Positions 46,996 through 59,220 of a DNA stretch of 64,000 bases are shown here, one piece after another. The stretch comes from Heterodera schachtii (Eukaryota; Nematoda; Chromadorea; Rhabditida; Heteroderidae): contig SIJG01000163.1 in assembly GCA_023374025.1 (NCBI GenBank), positions 18,785 through 82,784 of the forward strand, read 5' to 3'. Both the position numbers and the translations under genes were made by a program. The notes under the pieces are model-generated. The model worked only from the letters and a program-made list of their open reading frames with translations, searched no databases and had not been told where the DNA came from. How positions within the stretch are numbered: position 1 is the stretch's first letter; each line of letters starts with the position of its first letter.

Positions 46996-49900
46996 TAGAA
47001 CGAGAAGAAAGTGAATTTTCTAATTTGTTGGCTTCTTCTTACATATTTAAAAAATATAATTTTAATTAGCTTTTCAACAGGTCAAAGGTTGAATTGGTTG
47101 GGACGGAATTGGCGGAACAGAAATGCCAGTTTTCAATTCAAAATGGCTTATTTGGCTTTTTGAAAAAGATATTTATTTTTCTTTATTATTGTAGGTAGGT
47201 ACACACTTAATCCACAGGCTCAATTTCCCGCGGATTGGCTTACACTTTTGGGCTTTACCCTCCCCAGCCCATTCGCTTCATCATCAATTTCACACGCTTG
47301 AAATAATGGAGAGAGTGTGTATGAGCAAGAGGACAGCATGGGAAACGGTCAGAGTACAGCAGCCACATGTAAAAACAGACGGCGAGAAAAGCATTGAGAG
47401 AGAGCGAGGGAGAGAGGAGAGAATAGAGAGGGAGAGAGAAAAAGTGATATAGCAAGAGAATAGGATAGACGACGAGAAAAGCATTGAGAGAGAGCGAGAG
47501 AGAGAGAGAGCGCTAGAGAGAGATAAGAGATGAAAAGCATTGACAGAGAGAGTATAGGACAGACAACGAGAAAAGCATTGAGTGTCTGTGAAGGGTTAAC
47601 CGACAGACAGTGAGAAAAGCATTGGGCAGAGAAATCGACAGTCAGAGAAACAATTTTCAAAATCGATGAAGCCTCACTTTTCCTTGGGGTTGCGTAATTA
47701 CTAAGCTGTGGTCAGTGTGGCCACTGATGAAAAGCGGGGCTGGCCATTTGGCCACCCTCGGCAGCAGCAGGCGGAAGCGTAACGGAACACAGCGCAAAAT
47801 TAGATACATAATTAAGAATCTATTTTTGGCACGGCAAGCCAATTACATTTTACAAATGAATAATTAAAATAGTAAATAAAGGAGTGAAAAGGGAATTTAA
47901 AATTAAAAAAAATAATCCATTAAGAAAGCTCGAAACAAATTTACGTATATTTTTCTCATTAATCGGTTTATCGTCGATACAATTTTAATGACAAATGCAA
48001 AATTTTTTTATTTTTATGATATTTTACCAAGAAAATCAAGTCCAGATTTTATTTTATTTTTTTAATTTTCATATAAATTTTATTTAAAAAAAATTAATTA
48101 GAAAATTAAAATTGATTTTTAAAATTCATTTGAAAATTAAAAATTTAATTAAAAAAGTACCCAATTAAAATTAATATGTGCGCGCCAATTCAACAAAATG
48201 ACACCGCAAATTTCATATGAAACAGAGAAAGAAAGGAAAACACTTTTGGTTTTCGGCATCAAAATCCAAAAACGACGACTAAAAAAGTGCCGCCCCTCGA
48301 GGGATTTTCATCGTTTTTGGCGCCCTTTTCTCCCGCGCCCACTCAAATCAAAAAATTGTGCATAAAATAGCACCCCGACAACCCCGGCACTTGCCCCAAA
48401 AAGCCGCTTCCGCTGCTTTACCACCCCCTCGGCATCGTCGTCCACTTCACTTCGTTTCCGCCCCTCCCTAAAATTTCATCCCCCGGGGGCAAATTGAGCG
48501 GGGGGGGGGGGGAAATGTTTCTGCCACCGCTGCGCTGTCACTGTTTCTATACGGGAGAAAACATGAGAAAAAGCTTGTTGATGTTGTTGTTTTTGGTGGG
48601 GTGGAACTCCGCTTTTGTGGGCTTTTATGTTTCATTTTTACACCAATTCCTTTTTAATAAAAGGGGAAACAAAACGCCATAAACCGTCTGAAAGTGCAAT
48701 ATTTTGAATCCATTTATCGCTGGAAAATTTAAAAATTTTTATTGAGTTGTAGATGGTAAATTGATTCGAATTAAACAGAAAAGCCATGGGATTTTGGAAT
48801 TAGAAACGGTGGAAATTTTGTAAAAAAAAAAATTCGGTTTCAAATAAAAATAACAGCTTACGTCAAATAAAAAAATAAAATAAAATTCCTTGGAAAAAAT
48901 TCAAAAATCCTAAAATAAATAAAATCCATGGCCGAAGGGATTTGGCGTTTCCGTTTCAATAAAAGTTACGTGAAAACGAAGAGAAAAAAGCAAACAGCAG
49001 CTGATATGTAGAAATAATCTGTGTTGGCTCTTAAGAGGACTAATAGTTATATAATTAATTAATTAAATTATACATTTGTTGCCCCAGGCAATGTTTTTTG
49101 TTGTTGTGATTAAAAGGGGCCCGAGGGGGGAAGAGGAAACAGCACACAAAACAAACAACATTAAGCATAAGCAAGTAGCACTATGTGCACATGAAGGAAG
49201 CTAAACACAAAAACATTGTTGCTGGACCAAGAAATTCAGGATAATGTGGAAACAAAATGGGCCCCCGGGGGGAGTCCAAGTGTTGTTGGTGGTCCCACTC
49301 CTTAATGAGGAGCGGAGTTGAAGCCCCTCGAGGAATACCACTTTTTTAGGGGGAGCGAGGGTAAAAAAAAATATTTTTAAATGAGGTTATTTTGAAATTT
49401 AAGAGCAAGAAGAATTAAATGGGAGAAGGTATATTATATGTATTAAAATAAAAAATATTTTATTTTTATAATTTGATTCAAAAACAAATATGAAAGATTT
49501 AATAAATGTTGAGAAACGAAGAATAAATATTATTAATTATCCATTTAAATTAATTTTTTTTTTTTTTAGAAAAAAGAATTAAAAACTGAGTATAAAAAAG
49601 ATCTCTTCGGCCTCCCAGAGGGTTGGAAATAATTTGTTTTTCAATCATTTGACACCCTGGAACCCTGGACCCTCGTCCATCCCCCGAAAAAAATATTTAG
49701 GTAATTTATTTTTTTTGACAGAAGGGCTTTAAATGAGATTAAAAATAGCCAGGGCCCCACGGGTTTTCCAAAACATCTGCCGCTGCCCATTGTTTGTGCC
49801 TTTGCCGATGTTGGAAAGAAGCTTTTTTTATTTGAAGAGTGCCGTCGTGGTTGACACTTCGGGGCGGAGAAAATTAGGGGGGGGGAGACACCCAAAAATT

Positions 49901-52057
49901 TGTTTTTGACGAATTTGGCGGCGATGGACAAATGGCCCACCCTAAAAAATGTGCATAATTGGATAAATTATGGGCGACATACATATGTTCAGAATTTGGT
50001 GATGGATATGGTCAGTAATTTTAATGTGGAAGAGGGGATAAAGGCGGGAGTTGGACTGAATTTATCCTAGAAATTCATAAAGCAAGTGCTGATTTTCAAG
50101 GGCGTTCTTGGAAATAAGGACATATTGTAGCAATTTTTATTAAATTTATTGTAAAAAATGAATATATTTACATAACATAATTAGGGCAATAAGCAAAATA
50201 GAAGGGCTTAATACTCAAAAATATGGAAAATTTGCTAGAAAATTATGATGAAGCGCGCAAAAATACTTGAGATTCAAATGAAAATTTTGCAATATATACT
50301 GTATTGCGAACAATTTTTGGCATAAATACTGTATATCGACAAACAAACATTGCAATAAAGCGAAGCAGAATTGAAAAGAAATTGATAAATCTCTCAAGAA
50401 ATTGGGAACTATGAAATTTCTGCAAAAATTCAATGCCTCAAAAATTGAAAAAAAAAAATTTGAAGAATAAGCAAAAAGAGTTGGGGCTATGTGGCAGATG
50501 CAGCAGCTTTTAGAAAAAGATAATTGGCTTTATTGGCCGCAATTTCGGCTTAGGAAAAACAGGAATTTTGGGGGGGTAGGGGCGAAATGCATGTTGGAGC
50601 AAGAGGAGAAGGAAGGCGGAAATCAGGCCTTCGATTTTGCCATTTCATCTGCATATAATCCCACAAAACATTACAAAAATGAATTTGAAAGAGTCGGCAT
50701 CGCCAAAATCAGTGTAAAATTTGGAAAAAATCGGATTTTTTGGCACTCAAATGAAAAGCCAACAAAATATGACATAAAACTCGAAAATTGGCATTAAAAA
50801 TTTACAAAAACTTTTTTTTCTTCGGAATAAATAGTCACCAGTCACACAAAGATTGTTATCATTTCTCCATTTTTTTCAGCAAAACATTCATTCCTTCCCG
50901 TGAATAATCGTGTGGTTCAGTGAACACAAAAATAATGGGCAAAGGGCGGGGGGAATTGAAAAAAAAATCGGTGATGAATCGGAGAGGGGGGGGGGGGGGG
51001 GCGATGAGATGGGTTGGACGACGGAATGATTGTTGTGAAACAATCCACCAAAATGTGTTAGGAGGGGGGGGGGGGAGGGGGGATAGATGACTAAAATATG
51101 TAAAAATGCCAAAATAAAGGGGCAAATTTCCTAAACACAGCCAAAAATTATACATACATATAAATGCGACAAAAGCATAGAATTTTTTTTTTTGAAAATG
51201 CCACCAGCGCTGAAAAATGCCAAAACACCAAAACGAAAACGGCAATCAAGCAGAATGGCTGGCCCTAATTTGACTTTGTTATTTTGAACGTAAAATTCTG
51301 TAAGATCCGTGATCAGCATCCCGGAAAACCCCATACTAATTTTTATACCAAAAGAATAAAGTAAATTAGGGACACCCATTCTGCAAGATTGTCAAGTTTT
51401 TTTTAAAAATTCCATGATTTGGCCACTCTGTGTAAAACCACCAGCGTTTGTTTCACTATTTAGTGATTTAAGAGTCAAAAATTAATTTCTAGCATCCATT
51501 TCAGAAATTTTCCGTCTTGAAAGCACCCAATTTATAAAAGCACGCATTGCTAGGGCAGGGATTTTTAGTGGCAAAAAATCCCAATCCGATTTTAGGTTAG
51601 TTAGCAAAACTTCCAGTTGGCGAAATGTCCAGTTGGCGAAAAGTCATTGGCGAAATTTCCGAATTTTGTTAGTTTAATATAGATAGTCATGCCAGGAAAA
51701 CACTTGAGTCTCAATTTTAAAGCGCAGATAAGTTTTGATACTGATCAAAAGGTCTTACATTAACCAGATTTGTTGTCCACATCCTCACTTAATTGACGAC
51801 CACCACAAATTTTTAAAATAAAATTTCGAAATTAAGCTCATTTGGATTCGTAATTTAAATATTTATTTTAAAAATACAAATCAGTTAATATAAATTTATT
51901 AATAAAAATTAACAATTAAAATGTGAAAGAAAGAAAAAATTTCAAATATAAAATTAATTAGCACCGCACTGGTTTGGCACCCTCCAAACCCCAAAATTAC
52001 ATAACAATGTGAGAGGAAGAGAGAAAGAGAGGAAAATCAGGAATTTAAAACAGAAAA

Positions 52058-53407
52058 TTAATTGGCATTATTTGAAAGAATGATGATTTGTTCAATAAGA
52101 GTGGTAAGGTCACCAGTGTCAAAACAATTATAATAAGCAGTACGGTAACGCTCATGGAGGAGGACGGTGTTCCAGCCTTTTTTTTAAATGAAGTTCACGA
52201 GGAGACGGCAAGTGCGTCCGTTTCCATCCAAAAATGGGTGAATTTTGGCCTAATTCATTTCTTGCATGTTATTTAAGCGAGAATCATCTTTATTAAAGTA
52301 AAATAAACGAAATATTACAAAAAACTGGCTAAAAACGAATATTATTAAAGTGGATCGTTTTATGAAAGAAAATTAAAATCGAAAAATTAAGACTTTTAGC
52401 GCATTTATCAAATTAATATAACCAGGAAAAATTTTCGTTACTATTAGAAAATTTTAGAATTTTAACTTACAAATCTGGGGCTGTTTTTATCATTTTTATA
52501 CCATTTTATAGTGAGCAGTGGCCGCAAAAGTGGCGACATCATTTGTTTGGTCGTCTTCAGCATTGAGCCATTCCACAAATTCCGCCATTTTCCCAGGCAC
52601 TTGCGCAGCAGTTGCTTCCACCCGCGCTCCGCCCACAGTCACTTCGACCACTCTGTATTCACTCGGCGTGGATTTCCTCTCCCCCGACATCACGTTGGCA
52701 TGGAGAGCTTTGATTGTCTAAAAAATTACACCGATTAGAACAATGGCGAGAAGCGGATTTAATAATTTTTTACGGACAAATTCATACTATACAACCATCA
52801 AAGGCTCACGGAAAATGCGTTAGAGTTCTGTGCATTGAGTAATTTCTTAATCATTTTCATTTTTTAAATGTTCAAAAAATAAATTTACCAAATATAAAAA
52901 AGTGAAAATTTCCAAAATTCATTAAAAACTAATATAATATAATTGGCTTATTGTAAATTTATAACCATTCACAATCAGCTTAAATTTAAAGTCAGCAATA
53001 AACCATTACGTTTTTTATGAAAATTCTAATTCACTGACGCATTTTCCATTGATCCATTTTCCGTCCGTTTTACTCAACTATTCACAGCATACCATCAAAA
53101 AATTTAATTCTTTGAAAGTTTTATCCCCTTTTCTTTTGCAGCAGAAATATTTTACCTGTTCAGAAATTATTTTTGGGTCCATCCCTTCGGTGTCCAAGAT
53201 GTACAAGAAGTCCTTGTGATCATCAAACGACGCAGACACATCGCGATCGCGCCGCATGCCGCCGGCGGTGTTCCGTCCCGCTTCTCTGCCTCTTTGCATG
53301 TCCACTGCTTTTTGATGGTCCTCGGGGGTGTCAAAATAGTCCTCTGGGGGCGTTGGTGCATCTTCGCTGCTCTCCTCTTGTGGCATTTGTGAATCGTCGC
53401 TGCTCAT
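52058..53407 (-). CDS. Fic-domain protein (FICD/fic-1-like AMPylase), in-frame stop after catalytic motif
   Basis: Exons run 53407-53156, 52717-52502 and 52249 onward, all phase 0 with GT-AG introns. Exon 2 has RVVEVTVGGARVEA, KMAEFVEWLN and ATFAATAHYKM. Exon 3 has AKIHPFLDGNGRTCRLLVNF, containing the full Fic signature HPFxDGNGR with catalytic His. Fic enzymes transfer AMP from ATP to a hydroxyl of a target protein; animal FICD acts on the ER chaperone BiP. A TAA at 52186-52184 stops the frame at 178 codons. The same frame downstream continues to match the Fic C-terminal helices (HERYRTAYYNCFDTGDLTTL) to a TAA at 52058. The autoinhibitory (S/T)xxxE(G/N) helix is not evident, and no transmembrane start is seen. 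It could be a pseudogene, a truncated form or an assembly error at an A-run. Confidence 0.8.
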
Positions 53408-53769
53408 TTTGTCGGAAATTCTTCAAATAATGCTTAATTTTGGATACTTAGATGATTCGGATCAAATATTGACAAATCTAGAACATTATCATTTTTTGAC
53501 ACACATGTACATATTTGGCGTTTTTAGCACATAAACCCGGGCCCTGTTTATGGAGAGAAAAAGAAAGACATGGAACAAAATAAGAAAATTGATATTTCAT
53601 GTCAAAATTTCAACCGTTTCATCCAAAATTTAGTCAAAAAAGTCGAAGATTCAAGATTATCACCTTTGTTCTTAAATTGACCAAAAAGTTAATTTAGCCA
53701 AAAACCATTGGAACATCAAAAAATGGTATTCTGTACAAGTACGAACATAAAAGTGAATTTTGAAAAATT

Positions 53770-54290
53770 TTAAATTTTCGGTTTTTTTCGAATTCGGATT
53801 CGGAAGTGGCCAAAATGAGTGTCAGAATCATGATCAGCGACCCTGAAAACTCCCCCCCCCCCTAAGCATGTTTTTTTTCCAAAAAAGGGGGTGGGGCTCA
53901 ATCGATAGTAGTACCATTTTAGCCGTTTCTCGAAAAAAGGTCTAATTTTTGCCTTTTTGGGGTCAAATTTTCAAAAATAAAGGTCCATCGCTGTCTTTAG
54001 GCGCTTAAAATACTCAAATTTGTTCTGTTTTTTCGATTTCGGGTCCGGGATTCGGAATTGGCCAAAATGAGTGTCAGATTCATTATCAGCGACCCTGAAA
54101 ACTCCCCCCTAAGCATGTTTCCACGACTTTTTAAAACAAAAAATTTTCCCAAGGGGGGGGGCTCCATCGATTAGTAGAACCATTTAGCAGTTTTTCGCAA
54201 AAAAATGACTAATTTTTGCCTTTTTGGGGTCAAATTTTCAAAAAATAAAGGTCCATCAGTGTCTTTAGGCGTTAAAAATGCACAATTTTT
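53770..54290. repeat. Tandem repeat, two units of about 260 bp
   Basis: Each unit holds GGCCAAAATGAGTGTCAGA, then ATCAGCGACCCTGAAAACTC, CTAAGCATG, and AGGTCCATC-TGTCTTTAGGCG. A relative lies near 10400-10500. No coding role seen. Confidence 0.7.
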
Positions 54291-54346
54291 TTTCTGATGA
54301 CCTTTTTCCAACACGCTTTTTTGATGGTTAAAATGTCCCCACTCAC

Positions 54347-54609
54347 TTTTTTTTGCCGCTCATTTGCTGATTCACCACTGCTGTTGGCGTTGTGTTTGAT
54401 TCTGCTGCTGCTTGTCCCTTGTAGCGAATGTCCCCGGGCAAATAGCGCTTTTGCGGTTGCAATTGTTGAGCCGCTGGCGATGGCGCCGGCTGAATTTTGC
54501 TGCTGCTGCTGTTTCGGCTTTTTGGCACCACCGACTTTTTGGCATTTGTTGCAGTTGTTGGCATTTTGCTGTTGCTGCTGTTTGTGATTTTGATGCCCCG
54601 GGCGTGCAT
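54347..54609 (-). CDS. Possible first exon, Ser/Gln/Lys-rich, unrecognised
   Basis: ATG at 54609 starts MHARGIKITNSSNSK. The frame continues through SRNSSSSKIQPAPSP and KRYLPGDIRYKG to a GTGAGT donor after 54347, in phase 2. The next exon is not obvious. The Fic exon at 53407 is on the same strand and its upstream bases are open in a compatible phase, but the only acceptor there would be a poor TTTGAAG, so I do not join them. Confidence 0.4.
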
Positions 54610-55569
54610 TTTTGTTGTTGTTGGCGTGTGTTGGAAGAGAAAAATAGTAATTAAACCAGAAATATACCTAAAAAAAAAAAAAAAAAATCATAGAATTTTA
54701 TCGTGCGGGTGTCTCTCGCTACGGTGGGTGCAAAGCCCAAAAAAGTGAGGATGATTCGATGCGGTCGAACTGTTTTTGAACCGGTTCGAAACTCGAAAAA
54801 TGGGGGAAATTTTGCGCTTCTAACTTTTAAAAAAAATGAATCCCAGTGAAAATGGACAATTCAGTACCGATGGGAATTAAACACAAGAATAAACCATTAA
54901 AAATAATAATATTCAATAAGTAATTGTTCAGTCACGGGTCTGTAATTTTTTTTTTTTTTTGTTAATTTTTTAGAGAAAGATTTAAAAAAAAATTTTTTGA
55001 CTCCATGGATTGGTTGCCGCAAAAAAGTGCCTGTTTAGTGAAATTAATTAACTGATTAGTTAGGTTAATTAACCGGAATGAAATGAGCGAGAAAAAAAAA
55101 TGAAAACCGCGGATTTTCACACTAAAAATTTGTGAACGAAAATCATGGGTTGAAAACACATTTTTAATTGTTTTTTTTTTCAATTATTTTTTACATAAAA
55201 CATGTATTTTCTGTTTCGTGTTGTAATTTAATTTCTGCAAAAATACGCATTTCTGATTGTGTTTTACTATATATTTTTTGTTCGATTATACATTTATAAA
55301 AATTCCGGAAAATACGCATTTCCGATTGTATATTACAATAGTAATTTATTTTCGGAAAAATGTGTTTTCTGTACGTGTTTTACAATTATAATACAAATAC
55401 GTAATTGCTAGAAATTGCGCATTTCTATTTTACATTAGAAATTGCTTTTTCAGTCGTGTTTTACAATTATAATTTAATTTTCCAAAAAAATTCATATTCT
55501 ACGGTTGTTATTTTAAAATTGTAATTTATTACAGGAAAATATGTATTTTCTGTTCGTGTTTTACAAATG

Positions 55570-56040
55570 CATAACGATGCCAAAAATATGTATAAAAGTG
55601 GTCAAAATATATACATAAATATGTAAAAAAAAAATCCCGAAAAATGTACAAGAAACTCCAAATATGTAAAAAAAAAAAAAAAAAAAATTTTAAATGGTTA
55701 TTTTTTGGAAAAAATTCTCCGTAAAGTGTGAAATAGATTTAAAAAAAAGACATAAAAAGACATAAAAATGACCTAAATACGCTTAGAATCACATTTTTGT
55801 ATTTTAAAAACTAATTTTTTTGTCGATTTTTAAGGGTATTTTCAAAAAAAAAAAAAAATTAAAATTGTATGAAACATTTGGCGAATTTTTGGTTTTTTTT
55901 TTTGAGGATTCCAAAAATTTCTGTACAAATCTTTGAAATGTGTAAAAAAGAAAGTATCTTCCTGCTACCAACTATTTAGAGCATAAGAAGCAAGGAACAA
56001 TATGTATGTATTTACATAAAATTGATATCACTACAAATGT
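55570..56040. repeat. Degenerate relative of the TATGCA-rich hAT element
   Basis: It contains several ATATGTA and AAATATGT repeats and CTATTTAGAGCATAAGAAGC, resembling CTATTTAGAGCATGGAGAAG inside the 60706-61294 element. No clean ends or duplication found. The block is very AT-rich with long A-runs. Confidence 0.4.
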
Positions 56041-56744
56041 AATATAATTAGTGGAAAATGCGCGTTTCCGGATGTATTTTCAAAAGTTAATGTTTGAACA
56101 ACCCTATAAAAATGATTAATCCGATAGGCGGTGCCGGTAAAACAATGATTTTTTTGTGCGATTTTTAACACATTTTGCACCAACTAATGCTTTAAGTTAA
56201 TAAAATATTTTTCTTAATGCTCATTTTCAAAAGACATCCTTGGCAAAAAGGACTCTTTCAATTTTCCAATCGGCGAGGTCCTAAACCAAGGGCGTCCTTG
56301 GCATCCAAGGACGAATGGGAACCATGTAATATAATACGAGAAAACAAGAGAATGGAACATTTAAAGAATGTTACAAACAAAAATAGTCACAATTACTTGA
56401 TTTAATCAATCCTTTTATGGGCAATTGCCTGATTTTATGTGTTTTAGCTTCTTTAGACTTAGTGCTTTCGAACGTGTCCAAACATTTGTGGCCTGGACAT
56501 TTGCGGCTATGCCATAAATCGGGTTCAAATGTGAAAAATTAATTATTTTTTCAAAAATTTTCTGACGAGCAAATTATTGCTTACAATCACTTTCAATCGC
56601 TTATTTAAAGCTGTTTAGGCTATCAGGGATTGAAAAAACTTAATTTAATTCCATGGAAATGTGCTTTTACAGAAATAATTTGGTAATTTGGCATGCCATT
56701 GCCATTCATTCACGGCACGGCACACCCTGCCCCTCCCCCTCACT

Positions 56745-56995
56745 TTTCAGGACAAATCAGAAAAACCAGGACGATTTGGATCATTCAAATTGTCATTTCC
56801 AATTCAGGACAAATCAGGACGATTTGGATTATTCATACTGTCTTTCCAATGCCGGACAAGTCAAAAAAAAAATCAGGATGATTCGGATCATTCAAATTGT
56901 CATTTCCAAGATTATTCATACTGTCATTTCCAATTCCGGACAAATCAAAAAAAAATCAGGATGATTCAGATCATTCAAATTGTCATCCGCATTGA
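56745..56995. repeat. Tandem repeat, period about 50-60 bp
   Basis: Units of GGACAAATCAGGACGATTTG followed by ATTCAAATTGTCATTTCCA, four to five diverged copies. It is followed by a poly-C tract of more than 20 bases at about 57031-57056. Confidence 0.65.
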
Positions 56996-57245
56996 TTTTG
57001 CCCCCTCAATTGTTAGATTTTGCCACAATTCCCCCCCCCCCCCCCCCCCCCCCCCCTCAATCTTCAAAATTGTATATTTAAGCCCAATTTTGCTCCACAC
57101 TAATCATTCATTCTTCTGACAATTCATCTGATTTGGCCTGACAATTCTGTCAGCTAAATTTTCGAATTTTTGTTTTATAAAATACATAAAATTTTTTATA
57201 TAAAATATATTTTAAATAAAAAAGAAGATAATTTGCTCCAAAATT

Positions 57246-58651
57246 ATGGCCAAATCCCCGCAAAAAATACTCCTTATCCCCATTTTATTGTTCATTTTCT
57301 TCTCGGCACTTTTCTTTGGAAGCGTTCAGCCAAATGGAGACGCTCAACTTGTATATCAGTGATGCCGCGGGTTGAGAAAAATTTCGAGTTCGGGTTTCGA
57401 GTTTCGGGTTGAGAAAAACTTCGGGTTTCGGGTTTCGGGTATCGGGTTTCGGGTCGAGAAAAATGTCGGGTTTCGGGTCAATTGAAAAATTTTTATAATA
57501 TGTTCAAAATCGATAAGAATTTTTTTATCGAATGAAAAATCATTAAAAATTTTCTGCGTCACGCTTTTTCAATGTAAATTTCTCGAACAAGAAGACTGGC
57601 GGTGCCGATAGGCGCCGCCAGGAAAAAATTTGAAAATTTGAGTTAAATTTGGTAACAGATTTTCACCAAAAAATTGCCAAATTTTTGCGCTTTAAGTTGA
57701 CAAATTTTTGCCTTTAAAAACGTTTTTAACGGCGTTTTTCCAAAAAACTTTTGGGGAACCGGGGGGCCGGCGGTGCCGATAGGCGCCGCCGGGAAAAATT
57801 TTGTAGTTTATAATACGATTTGTTTACAGAATGTGTCAAAAAAAGATCAAAGTTTTGGTTAAATTTGCGGTTTTAGGCTGTTTAAAAAAATAAAAAATAA
57901 TAATTTTTAAGTTTAAATATTTTTTATTAATTTAATTTCAATTTAAATAATGTAAAGAAAATGTAAAAAATATTCTATACCAGTGGGGAATTGAACCCGA
58001 GCGAAAAATAAAGAAAGGCAAAAGGTATAGCCATTACACCACATTTGAATTTGAACACAGCTGTAAATGAAATAAATGAATTATTTTTTCTCAAAAATTC
58101 CCTCTTCTCACCCAGATCCCCATTCTTACCGGTGCATATTTTTTTGCCTATGCCGCGGGTTGAGAAAAATTTCGGGTTCGGGTTTCGGGTCGGGCACTCG
58201 AAAAATTTCGGGTTCGGGTTTCGGGTTTCGGGTCGAGAAAAAACTCGGGTTTCGGGTCTCGGGTTTCGGGTTCGGGTTGGCATCACTGTTGTATATGGAG
58301 ATATAACTTCAACAACAAGAAAAGATTTGAAAGCAAAAATTGCCCAAGGCTATGAAATTGTTGGCAAAAAAAAATAAAAAATTTGTTTTTGCCATTTCCC
58401 TAAATTTTACCATCATTTCACAGGTGTCTGTTCTCAAAGCAAAAGATGGTTTTTCGGGTCCCGAATTTTTGTGGACTCTCGTGAAGAAGAACAATGATAA
58501 TGACAAGAAGAACAACCAACAAATTGATGCATTTGTGCAGAAAGTTGACGAGCAACAGAAAACAATGGACACTCTCGTGGCACAAATCAAAACTCTCGAC
58601 GGCAAATTGGATACTCTTGAGAAGCAATTGAGGAAAAAGGATAGCCAGTGA
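57246..58651 (+). pseudogene. Secreted coiled-coil family gene interrupted by a hAT element
   Basis: The ATG at 57246 starts MAKSPQKI, then a long hydrophobic core (LLFIFFSALFFGS), a likely signal peptide. At 57357, a few codons after the predicted cleavage region, a 932-bp element interrupts the frame. On the far side the reading resumes with GDITSTTRKDLKAKIAQGYE and VGKKK. A last exon follows an acceptor at 58423 and encodes FSGPEFLWTLVKKN and a heptad-like coiled coil (DTLVAQIKTLDGKLDTLEKQ) to 58651. A clear donor before that exon is missing. Homologous to 1533-2277. Protein role unknown; a secreted effector is a guess. Confidence 0.6.
57357..58288. mobile_element. Non-autonomous hAT element with 8-bp TSD
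   Basis: Perfect 10-bp ends CAGTGATGCC and GGCATCACTG are flanked by TTGTATAT at 57349-57356 and 58289-58296. The hAT-type CAGTG tip and 8-bp duplication agree. Both ends are followed by arrays of TTCGGGTTTCGGG, telomere-like in look. The interior has two GGCGGTGCCGATAGGCGCC palindromes (57599, 57770) and a tRNA-like segment on the minus strand (about 58042-57982). No transposase. Confidence 0.85.
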
Positions 58652-59094
58652 ATCGTTGATCATCTGATCAGATCACTACTGATCAAATGAATTGGATTAC
58701 TGTTGTTGATTTTTAGGATGATGCTTTTCTGTTCTGTCAAATTGTTTTCCCATTTCCAAGGACTGTCTTTTATTTTTGTCAAATATTTCCATTTCCAAGG
58801 ACTGTCCTTTATTTTTCAATTCCATTTTTCAAATACTAGCATATTTTATATTCTTTTTTGGTCATTTTCGATAATTTTTTGTTTGTTTGTTATACATTTG
58901 TCTGTTTTTTATTTGGAGTAAAATTTTGGCTTTTTTTTGAAGCGTTTAAATTTATTTATTTTTTTCAGTAATTTTGTGCAAAAAAAGGAAAGACAAATGA
59001 AAAAGAATTGTCACAATTTGCTATTTTTCCATAAGCCTCCCAATTCATTGAAATTTGCTAAATTTTGGCATTCGAAAATTTTTACTCCAAAAGT

Positions 59095-59220
59095 GTGGCC
59101 AAATGTTTGCTAAAATGCCGCTTCTCTCTCTGTCGTATTGGCCATTTTCTCCTCGGCACTTTTTTTTTGTAGCAATGAAAAAAAATAGTTTTTCCAAAAT
59201 TGAGGAAGGTGCAGAGCACT
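59095..59220 (+). pseudogene. 5' fragment of the secreted protein family
   Basis: One frame reads SLSVVLAIFSSALFF, matching the signal-peptide core of the copies at 77, 1533 and 57246. It is preceded by a CCAAATGTTTGCTAAAATGCC context like that near 75-92. No downstream family exon follows. Broken remnant. Confidence 0.4.

Larger units (their letters stand above)
31900..52000. other. Gene-poor region of about 20 kb
   Basis: I find no recognisable protein domain here. The sequence alternates AT-rich stretches with poly-G/C tracts, GA-rich blocks, CA/GT-poor low-complexity runs and small inverted repeats. Long frames near 33.35-33.80, 34.2, 35.1-35.8 and 41.7-42.1 kb are biased by microsatellites and poly-C and look non-coding. 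The only exon-like segment I would keep is at 39095-39276. Confidence 0.4.

Noticed and set aside
46488..47660. Leu/Ser-rich minus-strand frames resembling membrane proteins.
   Set aside because: They are translations of CT repeats opposite the GA-rich block.
54640..54660. GGTTTAATTAC on the minus strand, like the start of the nematode SL1 leader.
   Set aside because: The match ends after 11 bases, the rest of SL1 and the donor are absent, and there is no SL RNA-like context. It is a chance match in AT-rich DNA.
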